This document shows positions 26,528 to 34,655 of a stretch of 64,000 nucleotides of DNA, piece by piece. The DNA is taken from assembly GCF_027924145.1 (NCBI RefSeq), contig NZ_BRVP01000002.1:186001-250000 (forward strand), read 5' to 3'. The position numbers were made by a program, and so were the translations under genes. Positions within the stretch are counted from its first letter, which is position 1; every line of letters starts with the position of its first letter. The DNA is from Neptunitalea chrysea (GTDB taxonomy: Bacteria; Bacteroidota; Bacteroidia; Flavobacteriales; Flavobacteriaceae). The notes below the pieces were generated by a model. The model was not told the DNA's origin. It worked only from the letters and a program-made list of their open reading frames with translations, and made no database searches.

Positions 26528-27517
26528 TTAATTGCTGTTATTCCTATTTAATACGCTAATTACTAAACGTGTTACGGTTTGCATTTCGTCTGGTTTACTA
26601 GACGCTATAAAAAGTGTTAAACTCGCTAAAGTATCGTTATTAATAACTGGTTGTTGTTGGTTATTAAAAAGCATGTTGTTTTGCTGTAAAAACTTTAAAA
26701 AACAAGCTGCTGCAATACGTTTGTTACCATCTACAAACGAGTGGTTCTTCACTATAAAATACAAAAGCATGGTCGCCTTTTCTTCTATGCTTGGGTAAAA
26801 ATCGTCGTCTCCAAATCCCTTTGCTATTTGCGCAACAGAACTCTGGAAACTTTTATCTTTTTCTTTTCCAAAGACATCGGAATCAAATTCGGTTAGCATT
26901 TCATTAATTATCTTCTGATAATCGTCTAAACTCGGGTAATTGGCTTCTTTTGTAGTTAAACCTTTAGCATCTAACTCTTCATGATCATAATCATCTAACA
27001 AGCTTAAACCTTTAGCAAAGGTTTCTAAAATTATATTGTCTGAAACCTTTTCTTCAATAGCTTTGCTTACCGTTCTAGTTAAAATATGAATTCCGTCTTT
27101 TAGTAACTTTACTTCTTGTTCTTTTTGCTCTAAACGTTTTTCATTAAGCGCGTAGCCTTTAACTAGATAGTCTTTCAAAATAGCATTTGCCCATTTTCTA
27201 AATGCAGTTCCTTTTTTAGAATTCACCCTATAACCTACAGAAAGAATTGCATCTAGATTATAAACATTTATTGTCCTTTTGACTTCTCTATCTCCTTCTT
27301 TTTGAACTTGTGCAATTTTTGCACTAGTTGCCTCTTTATCTAATTCATTAGAATTATAAATGTTTTTTAGATGACGACTAATAGAAGTTCTGTCTGTATC
27401 AAACAGCGCTTCAAGTTGATATTGGTCTAACCAAATAGTTTCTCCTTCTAGTCTTACATCTATTGTAATACCAGAATCTTTATCTTGATAGATTACTATT
27501 TGACTATTCTTACTCAT
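26528..27517 (-). CDS. RhuM / Fic-Doc fusion protein within the hsd operon
   Basis: The 329-residue product joins an N-terminal RhuM-type domain (about 5-130: YQDKDSGITIDVRLEGETIWL, then RTSISRHLKNIY and RKWANAILKDYLVKGYALNEKRL) to a C-terminal Fic/Doc fold (about 185-325). The Fic motif reads HSFVDGNKR (259-267), with catalytic His259. This is the HxFx(D/E)GNKR form, closer to Doc-like than to the HPFxxGNGR form of AMP-adding enzymes, so nucleotide or phosphate transfer are both open. It is encoded between hsdR and hsdM, a position often seen for this family in type I loci. A regulatory or back-up toxin role is inferred. Confidence 0.85.
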   Translation of the reverse strand: MSKNSQIVIYQDKDSGITIDVRLEGETIWLDQYQLEALFDTDRTSISRHLKNIYNSNELDKEATSAKIAQVQKEGDREVKRTINVYNLDAILSVGYRVNSKKGTAFRKWANAILKDYLVKGYALNEKRLEQKEQEVKLLKDGIHILTRTVSKAIEEKVSDNIILETFAKGLSLLDDYDHEELDAKGLTTKEANYPSLDDYQKIINEMLTEFDSDVFGKEKDKSFQSSVAQIAKGFGDDDFYPSIEEKATMLLYFIVKNHSFVDGNKRIAAACFLKFLQQNNMLFNNQQQPVINNDTLASLTLFIASSKPDEMQTVTRLVISVLNRNNSN

Positions 27518-27570
27518 TTCTTTTTTTTAAACTGTCGCACATTTTGCGATAGTTAATTTTTAAACTTCCA

Positions 27571-30500
27571 TTAAGCAACATAACCGTTGTATTCGTTCAT
27601 GTATTCTTTTACGATAAGACTATTTATGCGTCTTACATCGGTTGTATTAATGTCAATCTTTTGTTCTTTTTTAAATTGGCTAACTACTAAACGCATCATC
27701 ATTTTTTCTACATAACTCTCGTTTTCTAATAACTTAGAGTTTTGCAAAATCTCTTTATCTACTGCTGTTTTTAAGCCTTTTAAGGCTTCAAACAATTTAC
27801 GTTCACTATCCGTTAATGGGTCTTTTTCCATTAAACGTTTATGAATACGCGCATATTTAGCATCATAATCGTATTTTGCTTTCAGCAATTGATTTTCACG
27901 CTCTAGCTTTTTTGCTTTGTCATAGATTTCGTTTAAAGCTTTTATGTTCGCTTCCATTTCCTCCTTAGTGACTTCACTTAAATTCTTCTTTTTAAACAAA
28001 CGCTCTAATTCCTCACGTAAAGAAATAAAGATAGGGTCTTTCTGGTCAAAGTTCCCTGCTAACATTTCTCTTGTTTTACCTAAGGTGTTTTTTAGTTCGT
28101 CTGCCAATATCATTTCTTCCTCTTTCACTTTGGTAAAAGCAAAAATAACATCTTCTAAAGCAGTATTTAAAATATTATCGGTATCTACATTGTTTTCTAA
28201 TGCAATTCTTGTGTTTATTAATGCTAATCTCTCGTTAGTTAATCGTGCTAACACAGATAGTTTTCTAAAGTCTAATTTTTCGAGTAATTCAAAATTACCA
28301 GACAAACGAATGAGGTTATATAATTCTTTTGAATTGTTTAAAACCTTGGCAATTTGACGAATTTCCGAACGCTCATTTATTTCTGAAATTTGCTCGCCAA
28401 AAACAGTTGCATTTTCTGTATTAAATTTAAAAAGAACGTCTTTAATTTCCTCAATCTCTTCTTTTATCTCTTCAGGTTTTTTAAACAGATTAGAATAATG
28501 CTGCATCTCATCGCCTAACTCGCTTTGTAACTCGTTAAAGTAATCTTGATTGGTTTTATCGAACTCTTTCTGTATATCTGCAAAATCAACAACATAACCA
28601 TATTTATGGGTTTTATAGGTTCTATTTACACGCGTAAGTGTTTGCAATAGGTTATGCGATTTTATCTTTCTCCCTATATATAATTTCTTTAAGCGTTTTG
28701 CATCAAAACCAGTCAATAACATATTATATACAAAAAGTAAATCGAGCTTACCAACCTTAAAATCAGACACCCAATCTCTACGATCTTGTTTGGTGCCAAT
28801 ATCATGTAAAATAACCTGTGCTTTGTTTACTTTACTTTCTTCTTTTTTCTTGTTGCCATAACTAGCAGGCTCTTCTGCTACTTGAAGTAAATGAGATTCT
28901 GATTTTTCAGCGTATTTATTTTGAAAAATCTCTTGCATCATTTTAGCTTGATCGGAAGAATCGCAAACTACCATACCACCAATACTATTATCATTCATAG
29001 ATATCCTAGCTTGTTCCATATCTTTAACAATATAGTCAAGCATTGGTTCTACAAATCGATGGTCTGCATAGAGTTTCTTTTTATCAATATTACCTTGTAA
29101 TACTTTAATGTTTTCTAGGGCTTCTTGTAATACAAGCTTGTAATTGGTCTCAATTTCCTCACGAATTAATCGCAAGGTATAACCATCTTTTATAGAAAGA
29201 TTATAATAGTATTTATGAATATAATCGCCAAATAAGGTTTTGGAATTATATTCTGAACCTAGTAATGGTGTTCCTGTTAATCCTATTTTTATGGAATGTT
29301 TATCTGCTAATTCTAAATTCGCTAAAAAGCTACCTTTCGGATTATAACTGCGATGCACTTCATCTAAAAAGAACACACGCTGAACTTTTAAATTGTAATC
29401 GTTATTTTTTATTACATCAGGATCATCTTTAAACTTCTGAATATTAACAACTGTAATTTCAGCCTTTCCAGAACTGTTATGTAAAACGCTTGTCGATTTT
29501 ATATCTCGACTAAACGCCTCTCTAGAATCTACTTTATGTACAACCAAACCACGAGCAGTAAATTCTTTTGCTGCTTGGGTTAATAAATCTAAACGATCTA
29601 CAATAAAGTAAAACTTAGGAATGATATTATTCTTCTGAAAATAATGCGTGAGGTACTTTACATTAAAATACGCTAAAGCTGTTTTCCCTGAACCTTGCGT
29701 GTGCCAAATGATGCCTTTTTTAATACCGTTTTCCAACTTGTTTTCTATTGCTTTAGTAGCAAATAGCTGTGGATAACGCATAATGTGTTTCTCTAAGCCT
29801 TTTTCTTCTTCTACATAAGCAAAAGCATAACGCAAAATGAATTTTAAACGCTCCCGTTGAAATAAAGACGTTGCAATAGAATTGGTTGCTGTATGTAGAT
29901 TTTTATTAGATTGATATTCTTTATTACTTTTTATACTAAGTAGATTAGTATCCTTTAAAACAAAGTTTTCTTCTTCCTCTGAAAGTGGTTGTAGTAACGA
30001 TGCTAAATCAAAAGTTTCTTCTTCTCTGAAATAATTGAAGATTGGTTTTTTATAATTTGTTGTACTATAAAAAGCACCTTCAAGCATTTGTGTATCCTCT
30101 TCACTATAAGCCATGTTATTTGAAAATACCATGAGTTGTGTCAAGTTAATAAACTTTCGGAACTTTTTATTCTGAAAACGCCTTTGCATACGTCTATGCT
30201 CCTCTTGAACGCCATTTCTATTATTTGGCTTTTTCACCTCAATAAAAACTAAAGGCATACCATTAATTAAAAGAATGATATCAGGTCTAAATGACTCATC
30301 ATCTTTAGTATATGATAATTCTGTAACGACATAAAATGAGTTATTATCAAAATTCTCAAAGTCAATAAGTTTAACTCCAGATTGATCTATTAATTTATTG
30401 TAAAAAGCACGTCCTAAATCTTCATTTTCTAATGAAATTGAAATATCATCATAAACCTTTTGAATATCCTTATCGGACATAGTAGGGTTTATTTGTTGAA

Positions 30501-30639
30501 TTTGCTTATTAAAAATTGAAGTAAAAATATTGGTGTTTTCATCCCATACATTGTTTTTCAATGACAGATACTTATACCCCAATTGAATTAGATGCAGAAT
30601 TGAAGGAATCTTAACTCTTGAGTCTTCGTTGAATATCAT
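27571..30639 (-). CDS. hsdR: Type I restriction endonuclease / translocase subunit
   Basis: The 1022-residue protein has the HsdR order. An N-terminal PD-(D/E)XK nuclease shows Asp120 and Glu134-x-Lys136 in FRPDIILLINGMPLVFIEVKK. Then come SF2 helicase motors with Walker A HTQGSGKT (313-320), DEVH (426-429), GLTGTPLLG and the motif VI-like LLQTLTRVNR. A long helical C-terminal domain binds the methyltransferase core. It pumps DNA and cuts at a distance when unmethylated sites are found. It is the first hsd gene, 54 bases after the XRE regulator, and appears complete. Confidence 0.95.
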   Translation of the reverse strand: MIFNEDSRVKIPSILHLIQLGYKYLSLKNNVWDENTNIFTSIFNKQIQQINPTMSDKDIQKVYDDISISLENEDLGRAFYNKLIDQSGVKLIDFENFDNNSFYVVTELSYTKDDESFRPDIILLINGMPLVFIEVKKPNNRNGVQEEHRRMQRRFQNKKFRKFINLTQLMVFSNNMAYSEEDTQMLEGAFYSTTNYKKPIFNYFREEETFDLASLLQPLSEEEENFVLKDTNLLSIKSNKEYQSNKNLHTATNSIATSLFQRERLKFILRYAFAYVEEEKGLEKHIMRYPQLFATKAIENKLENGIKKGIIWHTQGSGKTALAYFNVKYLTHYFQKNNIIPKFYFIVDRLDLLTQAAKEFTARGLVVHKVDSREAFSRDIKSTSVLHNSSGKAEITVVNIQKFKDDPDVIKNNDYNLKVQRVFFLDEVHRSYNPKGSFLANLELADKHSIKIGLTGTPLLGSEYNSKTLFGDYIHKYYYNLSIKDGYTLRLIREEIETNYKLVLQEALENIKVLQGNIDKKKLYADHRFVEPMLDYIVKDMEQARISMNDNSIGGMVVCDSSDQAKMMQEIFQNKYAEKSESHLLQVAEEPASYGNKKKEESKVNKAQVILHDIGTKQDRRDWVSDFKVGKLDLLFVYNMLLTGFDAKRLKKLYIGRKIKSHNLLQTLTRVNRTYKTHKYGYVVDFADIQKEFDKTNQDYFNELQSELGDEMQHYSNLFKKPEEIKEEIEEIKDVLFKFNTENATVFGEQISEINERSEIRQIAKVLNNSKELYNLIRLSGNFELLEKLDFRKLSVLARLTNERLALINTRIALENNVDTDNILNTALEDVIFAFTKVKEEEMILADELKNTLGKTREMLAGNFDQKDPIFISLREELERLFKKKNLSEVTKEEMEANIKALNEIYDKAKKLERENQLLKAKYDYDAKYARIHKRLMEKDPLTDSERKLFEALKGLKTAVDKEILQNSKLLENESYVEKMMMRLVVSQFKKEQKIDINTTDVRRINSLIVKEYMNEYNGYVA

Positions 30640-30693
30640 ATTTTAATAAAAAACTAATGTAAGAAAATAATGTGATATATAAATCTATACAAA

Positions 30694-30912
30694 CTACTCT
30701 TTGACCAGTTTAAGGTCTTTACAGACTTCTTTTAATAAATCACCAGGATCAACATCAATAGCCAAAGCAATTAAATAAAGTTCATCAGCTCGTAATTTAG
30801 TAGATTTATTTCCACTCAATTGACTCAAGCGAGATTTACTTATTCCAGTTCTTCTACCAACCTCTGCTTTATTTATAGATTTTTTAGTTAAATATAATCC
30901 TAGATTAGTCAT
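30694..30912 (-). CDS. XRE-family HTH regulator of the restriction operon
   Basis: The start is placed at the ATG at 30912 (MTNLGLYLTKKSINKAEVGR), which agrees with related short regulators; an upstream ATG at 30936 would add eight residues. The 72-residue product is a single Cro/CI-type helix-turn-helix (NKAEVGRRTGISKSRLSQLSG) followed by a helix ending LKEVCKDLKLVKE. It heads the minus-strand defence operon and faces the HEPN operon divergently. Two TACACTTTT repeats 21 bases apart lie upstream of its start and could be its own operators. It probably tunes restriction expression during element transfer (inference). Confidence 0.85.
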   Translation of the reverse strand: MTNLGLYLTKKSINKAEVGRRTGISKSRLSQLSGNKSTKLRADELYLIALAIDVDPGDLLKEVCKDLKLVKE

Positions 30913-30950
30913 AATAAATATCTCTTTTGAATACATAAATATAGAAAGTA

Positions 30951-30980
30951 TACACTTTTGTATGAAATAATTACACTTTT
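30951..30980. promoter_or_regulatory. Operator-like direct repeats upstream of the XRE gene
   Basis: TACACTTTT occurs at 30951-30959 and 30972-30980, spaced by 21 bases, in the divergent region between the XRE gene and the HEPN operon. The position and two-turn spacing fit an autoregulatory XRE operator. No binding data can be inferred. Confidence 0.4.
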
Positions 30981-31101
30981 ATTTTGAATTTGGATATATT
31001 TTAAATACATTAGTATCGATTTTTTACACAATTGTATAACAAATAGATACATGTGTTTTGCGTATTCAATATAAGTTCACTTGAAATAACTAGAAAGTAT
31101 T

Positions 31102-32268
31102 ATGAAAAATGAAATTCGAACTCAACAAGACCATATTCTGAATAAACTAAAATCTCTTTTGGAAATTAAATATATCTACGAGACAAGAATAGAAAAAGAA
31201 GACTCCATCAAGCCTATATTTATTGTAATACTGAAAGGAAAAAGCAGTTCATTAACCCAAGAATTATCGGCAATGGTTGCTAAAATATTTCAAGAAGAAA
31301 CAGATTTTTTATATCGAATATTTTCATTTGAATATGCTAAGCAACAACTAAAAGAAGAAAACCTATTCTTTGTTCATGGCTGTACTTGGAATAAACTAGT
31401 ATTTCATAATCCTGATGATGAATTAGACAGCTTTCATGAACACCATATACCAGAAAAAACACTAAACAACATGCAATTGACTTTCGAAAAAGAATGTCAT
31501 AAAATGACTGTGTTTTTGGAGGGCGCGATCTTTTTTATAGAAAACAAGAATCTTTCTCATGCCACCTATATGCTACACCAACATATAGAATTATGGTTTC
31601 GCTTTGCGGCTCTTTTTATAATGGGCAAGGAACGCAAAAGCCATAGTATTAAAGAGCTTCAAACCTATATAAAAGCATTTTCACCTGAACTAGGAAAACT
31701 TTTTAATACACAAATAGAAGAGGAGCAAAACCTTTTAAAATTATTAGATGATGCTTATATAACAACACGCTATGAAAACAATTACCATATCAACTTGGAG
31801 CAAATCCATAAAATATTAGAGAAAGCCCATAAAATGGAAGCATTGGCTACGTCACTATTCATAAACAAACTGAATACCTGTATTGTTGAAGTATCAAATA
31901 CTAAAGATATCAAAGTTACTCAACAACAAAGCTCAGAACCAAATGACATGGAGTTATCCAATTTCATTAAATCCTTATCCAAAAAGGATTTTTCTTCTTT
32001 GTCTCCTTATCCTTTTAAAGAAGGACATTATACCATTGGATTAGTTACTGAAGGCTATTTAGAGACTTCGTTCATGATTTCGAATCTGTTAAAGGTCTGC
32101 ATATTAGCCATGGAAGCCGATTACTGCTCAACACGTTCTATATCTGACCCAGAACATAACATCAAAGAAGTGTTAGGGTATGTCTTGGATATGATTCCGC
32201 ATAATGAAATGGAGCTTTTGGATGTTATTCGAGATTTAGCCTTAGAACCAGAAATCAACAGCCGATGA
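31102..32268 (+). CDS. HEPN-domain protein with an undescribed C-terminal domain
   Basis: Three parts are visible in the 388 residues. Residues 1-120 form an alpha/beta region of unknown family, without the GSxxRG…DxD motif of active nucleotidyltransferases. Residues about 125-255 form a HEPN fold in the PF05168 style: LHQHIELWFRFAAL, GKERKSHSIKEL (175-186) and DDAYITTRYENNY. Residues about 305-380 form a domain that also makes up the two genes downstream (IGLVTEGYLETSFMISNLLK … MIPHNEMELLDVI). HEPN proteins are often RNases or partners in toxin-antitoxin pairs; the strict Rx4-6H motif is not evident. The stop overlaps the next start by 4 bases. Confidence 0.7.
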   Translation: MKNEIRTQQDHILNKLKSLLEIKYIYETRIEKEDSIKPIFIVILKGKSSSLTQELSAMVAKIFQEETDFLYRIFSFEYAKQQLKEENLFFVHGCTWNKLVFHNPDDELDSFHEHHIPEKTLNNMQLTFEKECHKMTVFLEGAIFFIENKNLSHATYMLHQHIELWFRFAALFIMGKERKSHSIKELQTYIKAFSPELGKLFNTQIEEEQNLLKLLDDAYITTRYENNYHINLEQIHKILEKAHKMEALATSLFINKLNTCIVEVSNTKDIKVTQQQSSEPNDMELSNFIKSLSKKDFSSLSPYPFKEGHYTIGLVTEGYLETSFMISNLLKVCILAMEADYCSTRSISDPEHNIKEVLGYVLDMIPHNEMELLDVIRDLALEPEINSR

Positions 32269-32609
32269 AAGAAAAAAAGAAATTAAAGACAATACAGAAG
32301 CATATTAAAAACTTCTCTGGAGTCCGCATGGAATCTCATGGCAACAGGACAAGAAAGACCATAGGTTTTGAGGTGTCAGACCATGAGGATATTACTAGTA
32401 GTATTTCTGCGCTATTAGAAGTCTGTTATTATGCACTAGATGGCAATGGTGTTTTTGTTTATCCCAAACATAGCAATAAAGCGCCAATAACTAGCGTGAC
32501 CAAAGTACTAGAAATGGTTATTGACCTATTACCTCATGACCAAATGTTTTGTTTGGACAAAATCACCGAAATCCTTTCATCACAGGAACTCAAAAAGAAA
32601 GCACCTTAA
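32265..32609 (+). CDS. Small protein made of the HEPN-operon repeat domain, copy 2
   Basis: The 114-residue product is nearly all one domain: after a basic start (MKEKKKLKTIQKHIK) it has TIGFEVSDHEDITSSISALL, a variable loop, then VTKVLEMVIDLLPHDQMFCL and DKITEIL. These line up with the C-terminal domain of the upstream HEPN protein and with the next gene. The ATG overlaps the HEPN stop (ATGA type), so synthesis is probably coupled. There is no signal peptide or membrane helix. I do not recognise a named family. A partner or antitoxin-like role for the HEPN protein is possible but unproven. Confidence 0.7.
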   Translation: MKEKKKLKTIQKHIKNFSGVRMESHGNRTRKTIGFEVSDHEDITSSISALLEVCYYALDGNGVFVYPKHSNKAPITSVTKVLEMVIDLLPHDQMFCLDKITEILSSQELKKKAP

Positions 32610-32621
32610 ATAAAATAGGAT

Positions 32622-32942
32622 ATGAAATCAAAAAAGAAGGCACTTGAAAAATTAATAAAATCAGCTAAGTATAAATTAGATACATTAGAGCCATCAGATA
32701 TTCAAAAAGGTAAATTTAAGGCTACTTACTTACAATTTGAAGGCTATTTAGATTTATTCACCACTATTGAAGCTTTAATGAATGTCAGTATTTTGGCTAC
32801 TCAAGGAGATACTTATTGTCCTCCGCATATAAAGGATCATGGTAAAGACATTCGTAAAACCCTAGAATTGGCACAAAAACTTCTACCCTTTGAAGAAGGT
32901 GAATTTTTGGATGATGTATCTGCTTTAATGAAGCGACCTTAA
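32622..32942 (+). CDS. Small protein made of the HEPN-operon repeat domain, copy 3
   Basis: The 106-residue product carries the third copy of the domain: FKATYLQFEGYLDLFTTIEA, LMNVSILATQGD, then IRKTLELAQKLLPFEEGEFL and DDVSALM. Conserved features in all three are a small hydrophobic helix (I..L+.V…A), a Gly/Asp turn, a Pro/His loop, and the LLP-(H/F)-x-(E/Q)-x3-LD ending. It starts 12 bases after copy 2. It ends 6 bases from the convergent gene that leads into the mobilization block. Function unknown. Confidence 0.7.
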   Translation: MKSKKKALEKLIKSAKYKLDTLEPSDIQKGKFKATYLQFEGYLDLFTTIEALMNVSILATQGDTYCPPHIKDHGKDIRKTLELAQKLLPFEEGEFLDDVSALMKRP

Positions 32943-32948
32943 TCAAAT

Positions 32949-33263
32949 TTATTTCAGAAACATATAGGAAACAAGACCGACAGAAGTAACCACACAAATA
33001 ATAAACACCACCACCGCCCAAGCAGGATATATTTTAGCTTGGTTTATTTTATTGCTAAAACGTTTTTCAAAACCTTCTAATGTTTTTTTATGAAACTCCA
33101 TCTGTTGTTGATGTGATTCAATTATAGATTTGTATTCGGATATCTCCATTTTAATTTTAGTTTCTTTTAACTGTTCATTAATTTTTTCTAGTTTCTCAAT
33201 ACCATTATTAAAGTCATTGATTTCATTAACCAATAAGGCTGTTAGTTCTTCAAGTTTTGTCAT
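32949..33263 (-). CDS. Coiled-coil protein with a C-terminal membrane anchor, next to the relaxase
   Basis: The 104-residue product has a long charged helical part (about 1-75: LEELTALLVNEINDFNNGIEKL…) and a single C-terminal membrane helix (about 79-101: AWAVVVFIICVVTSVGLVSYMF). Similar small tail-anchored proteins are common next to relaxase genes on Bacteroidota mobile elements. It lies 16 bases downstream of the relaxase and is probably co-transcribed with it. It may link the relaxosome to the membrane or a helper coupling protein; this is inference. Confidence 0.7.
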   Translation of the reverse strand: MTKLEELTALLVNEINDFNNGIEKLEKINEQLKETKIKMEISEYKSIIESHQQQMEFHKKTLEGFEKRFSNKINQAKIYPAWAVVVFIICVVTSVGLVSYMFLK

Positions 33264-33279
33264 AATTACTCTGTTTAAT

Positions 33280-34143
33280 TTAATATCCTATGCCCACCCC
33301 TTTATCAATGGCTCTTTTAATAATGAATTTGGTGATTTTTAAAGCTAAGTTTGGTGTCAGGTCAATTACTTTACCAGCAAGTTTGATACTTACATGGTTT
33401 TCTTTTAATATGCTTGCTCCATTTATTCCTGACATTTGTTTTCCAATATTCCCAAGAGACATATTGCGATGTACCTCGCTACCTTTAAGATTGTGACCAT
33501 CAAACTCAAACCGAAAGCCCTGTAGTTTGTTTTGATTATTTATTGTTGGTATGACTTTTACCCCATTGGCTTGCATGGATTTTATATAATCATCAAAAGA
33601 TTTGGGTTTGAATTGTTTCATAGTTAGGTCATGCCTGCGTTTGATCTCAGTTCGTATTTCTTTTAGATTAAATTCCTTTTCAAATTGGATTTGCTTAACG
33701 GTGGTCAGTCCCATACTTTCAGCGACTTTTTCTGCTGCAAGCTGACTTCGTTTCCCAATAAAACTATCGTTATAAGCAACGCCTTTAAAATCGATACGAT
33801 TGACATATAAATGGATGTGTTTATGTTCTTTGTCTTGGTGCACAAAGGCTATTGCTTGTCGTTCTCTTAGTTGCATCTCTTTTATAAATTGTCTTGTTAT
33901 GACTTCTAATTCCTTTTTATTTAGACTTTTACCATCTTCTATGGTTGGACTAATCACAAATGATAAGGTATTCTTTTTACAATGGTAATTTTGGTCCTGG
34001 AGCATTTTAAATTCTTGAGTAATTTCTTTTGGAGAATCTCCATGCAGAAATTCCTTTAATACGATGTCTGCATCTTTTTCCTGATTCCATCCATAAGCCA
34101 TAGAGGCTCTAGTATGTGATATGCTTTTTCCTTTACCTATCAT
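33280..34143 (-). CDS. Relaxase / mobilization nuclease (MobB-like)
   Basis: The 287-residue protein matches the Relaxase (PF03432) type: an N-terminal block KGKSISHTRASMAYGWNQEKD, then FVHQDKEHKHIHLYVNRID with the metal-binding HxHxH triad at 107-111, and ending in a variable C-terminus. Relaxases nick one strand at oriT, with a Tyr (perhaps Tyr17) attached to the DNA end, to start conjugative transfer. It is shorter than self-transmissible element relaxases, as usual for Bacteroidota mobilizable elements. Its start overlaps the MobC-like stop by 4 bases. Confidence 0.9.
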   Translation of the reverse strand: MIGKGKSISHTRASMAYGWNQEKDADIVLKEFLHGDSPKEITQEFKMLQDQNYHCKKNTLSFVISPTIEDGKSLNKKELEVITRQFIKEMQLRERQAIAFVHQDKEHKHIHLYVNRIDFKGVAYNDSFIGKRSQLAAEKVAESMGLTTVKQIQFEKEFNLKEIRTEIKRRHDLTMKQFKPKSFDDYIKSMQANGVKVIPTINNQNKLQGFRFEFDGHNLKGSEVHRNMSLGNIGKQMSGINGASILKENHVSIKLAGKVIDLTPNLALKITKFIIKRAIDKGVGIGY

Positions 34144-34655
34144 TTTTGAAACTTTTTAAGATGTATTTTTATTTCGTTTGCTAAGTCATAGACTTCTTGG
34201 GTTAGTTTTGGATTTCGTTTTTTGTACATGTTTCCAATGGACTTAAAATTGTTATGATATTTAATAAGCATTTTATAAATCGCTATATGTTCATCTGTAA
34301 AACGTTCTGTGATTTCTTTGTCAAATAGACAACGTCGTATATATTCACTTAAACTCAATCCGCTGCTTTTTGCTTTAATATTCAAAAGCTTCTTTTCATA
34401 AATAGAACATCGAAACTTAACGAGATCACCCTTCCCCTTAAACACTCTTTTTCCTTTGCGACCATGGGGAGCAAACAAGAATGTGTCCACAGACACACAT
34501 CTTGAATTCCTACCTAAGACCATTTCCGTTTCCGATACATGCCGTTCTAAATCCAATACAATACTATCTGAACTATTAAGTACATCAGTAGGAATCTTTA
34601 GAGTCTGCTCCTGATCTTCTATGGATTTAAAATCAAATTTGTTTGTTTTTGTCAT
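34140..34655 (-). CDS. MobC-like relaxosome accessory protein
   Basis: The 171-residue protein has a disordered charged N-terminus and a ribbon-helix-helix-type DNA-binding segment at about 80-112 (KFRCSIYEKKLLNIKAKSSG, then LSLSEYIRRCLFD), followed by a helical tail. This matches bacterial mobilisation proteins that bend oriT and help the relaxase. Start overlaps the 3' end of the toprim gene by 23 bases, and the stop overlaps the relaxase start, so the three are one coupled unit. Confidence 0.85.
   Translation of the reverse strand: MTKTNKFDFKSIEDQEQTLKIPTDVLNSSDSIVLDLERHVSETEMVLGRNSRCVSVDTFLFAPHGRKGKRVFKGKGDLVKFRCSIYEKKLLNIKAKSSGLSLSEYIRRCLFDKEITERFTDEHIAIYKMLIKYHNNFKSIGNMYKKRNPKLTQEVYDLANEIKIHLKKFQK

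Noticed and set aside
27944-28357. 137-residue open frame on the plus strand
   Set aside because: Lies entirely antisense to hsdR, whose motifs are clear; the frame is Ser/Phe-rich as expected of a shadow of a Lys/Glu-rich coding strand.
32797-33021. 74-residue minus-strand frame over the third HEPN-operon gene
   Set aside because: Overlaps two better supported genes (copy 3 on plus, tail-anchored protein on minus) and shows no domain.
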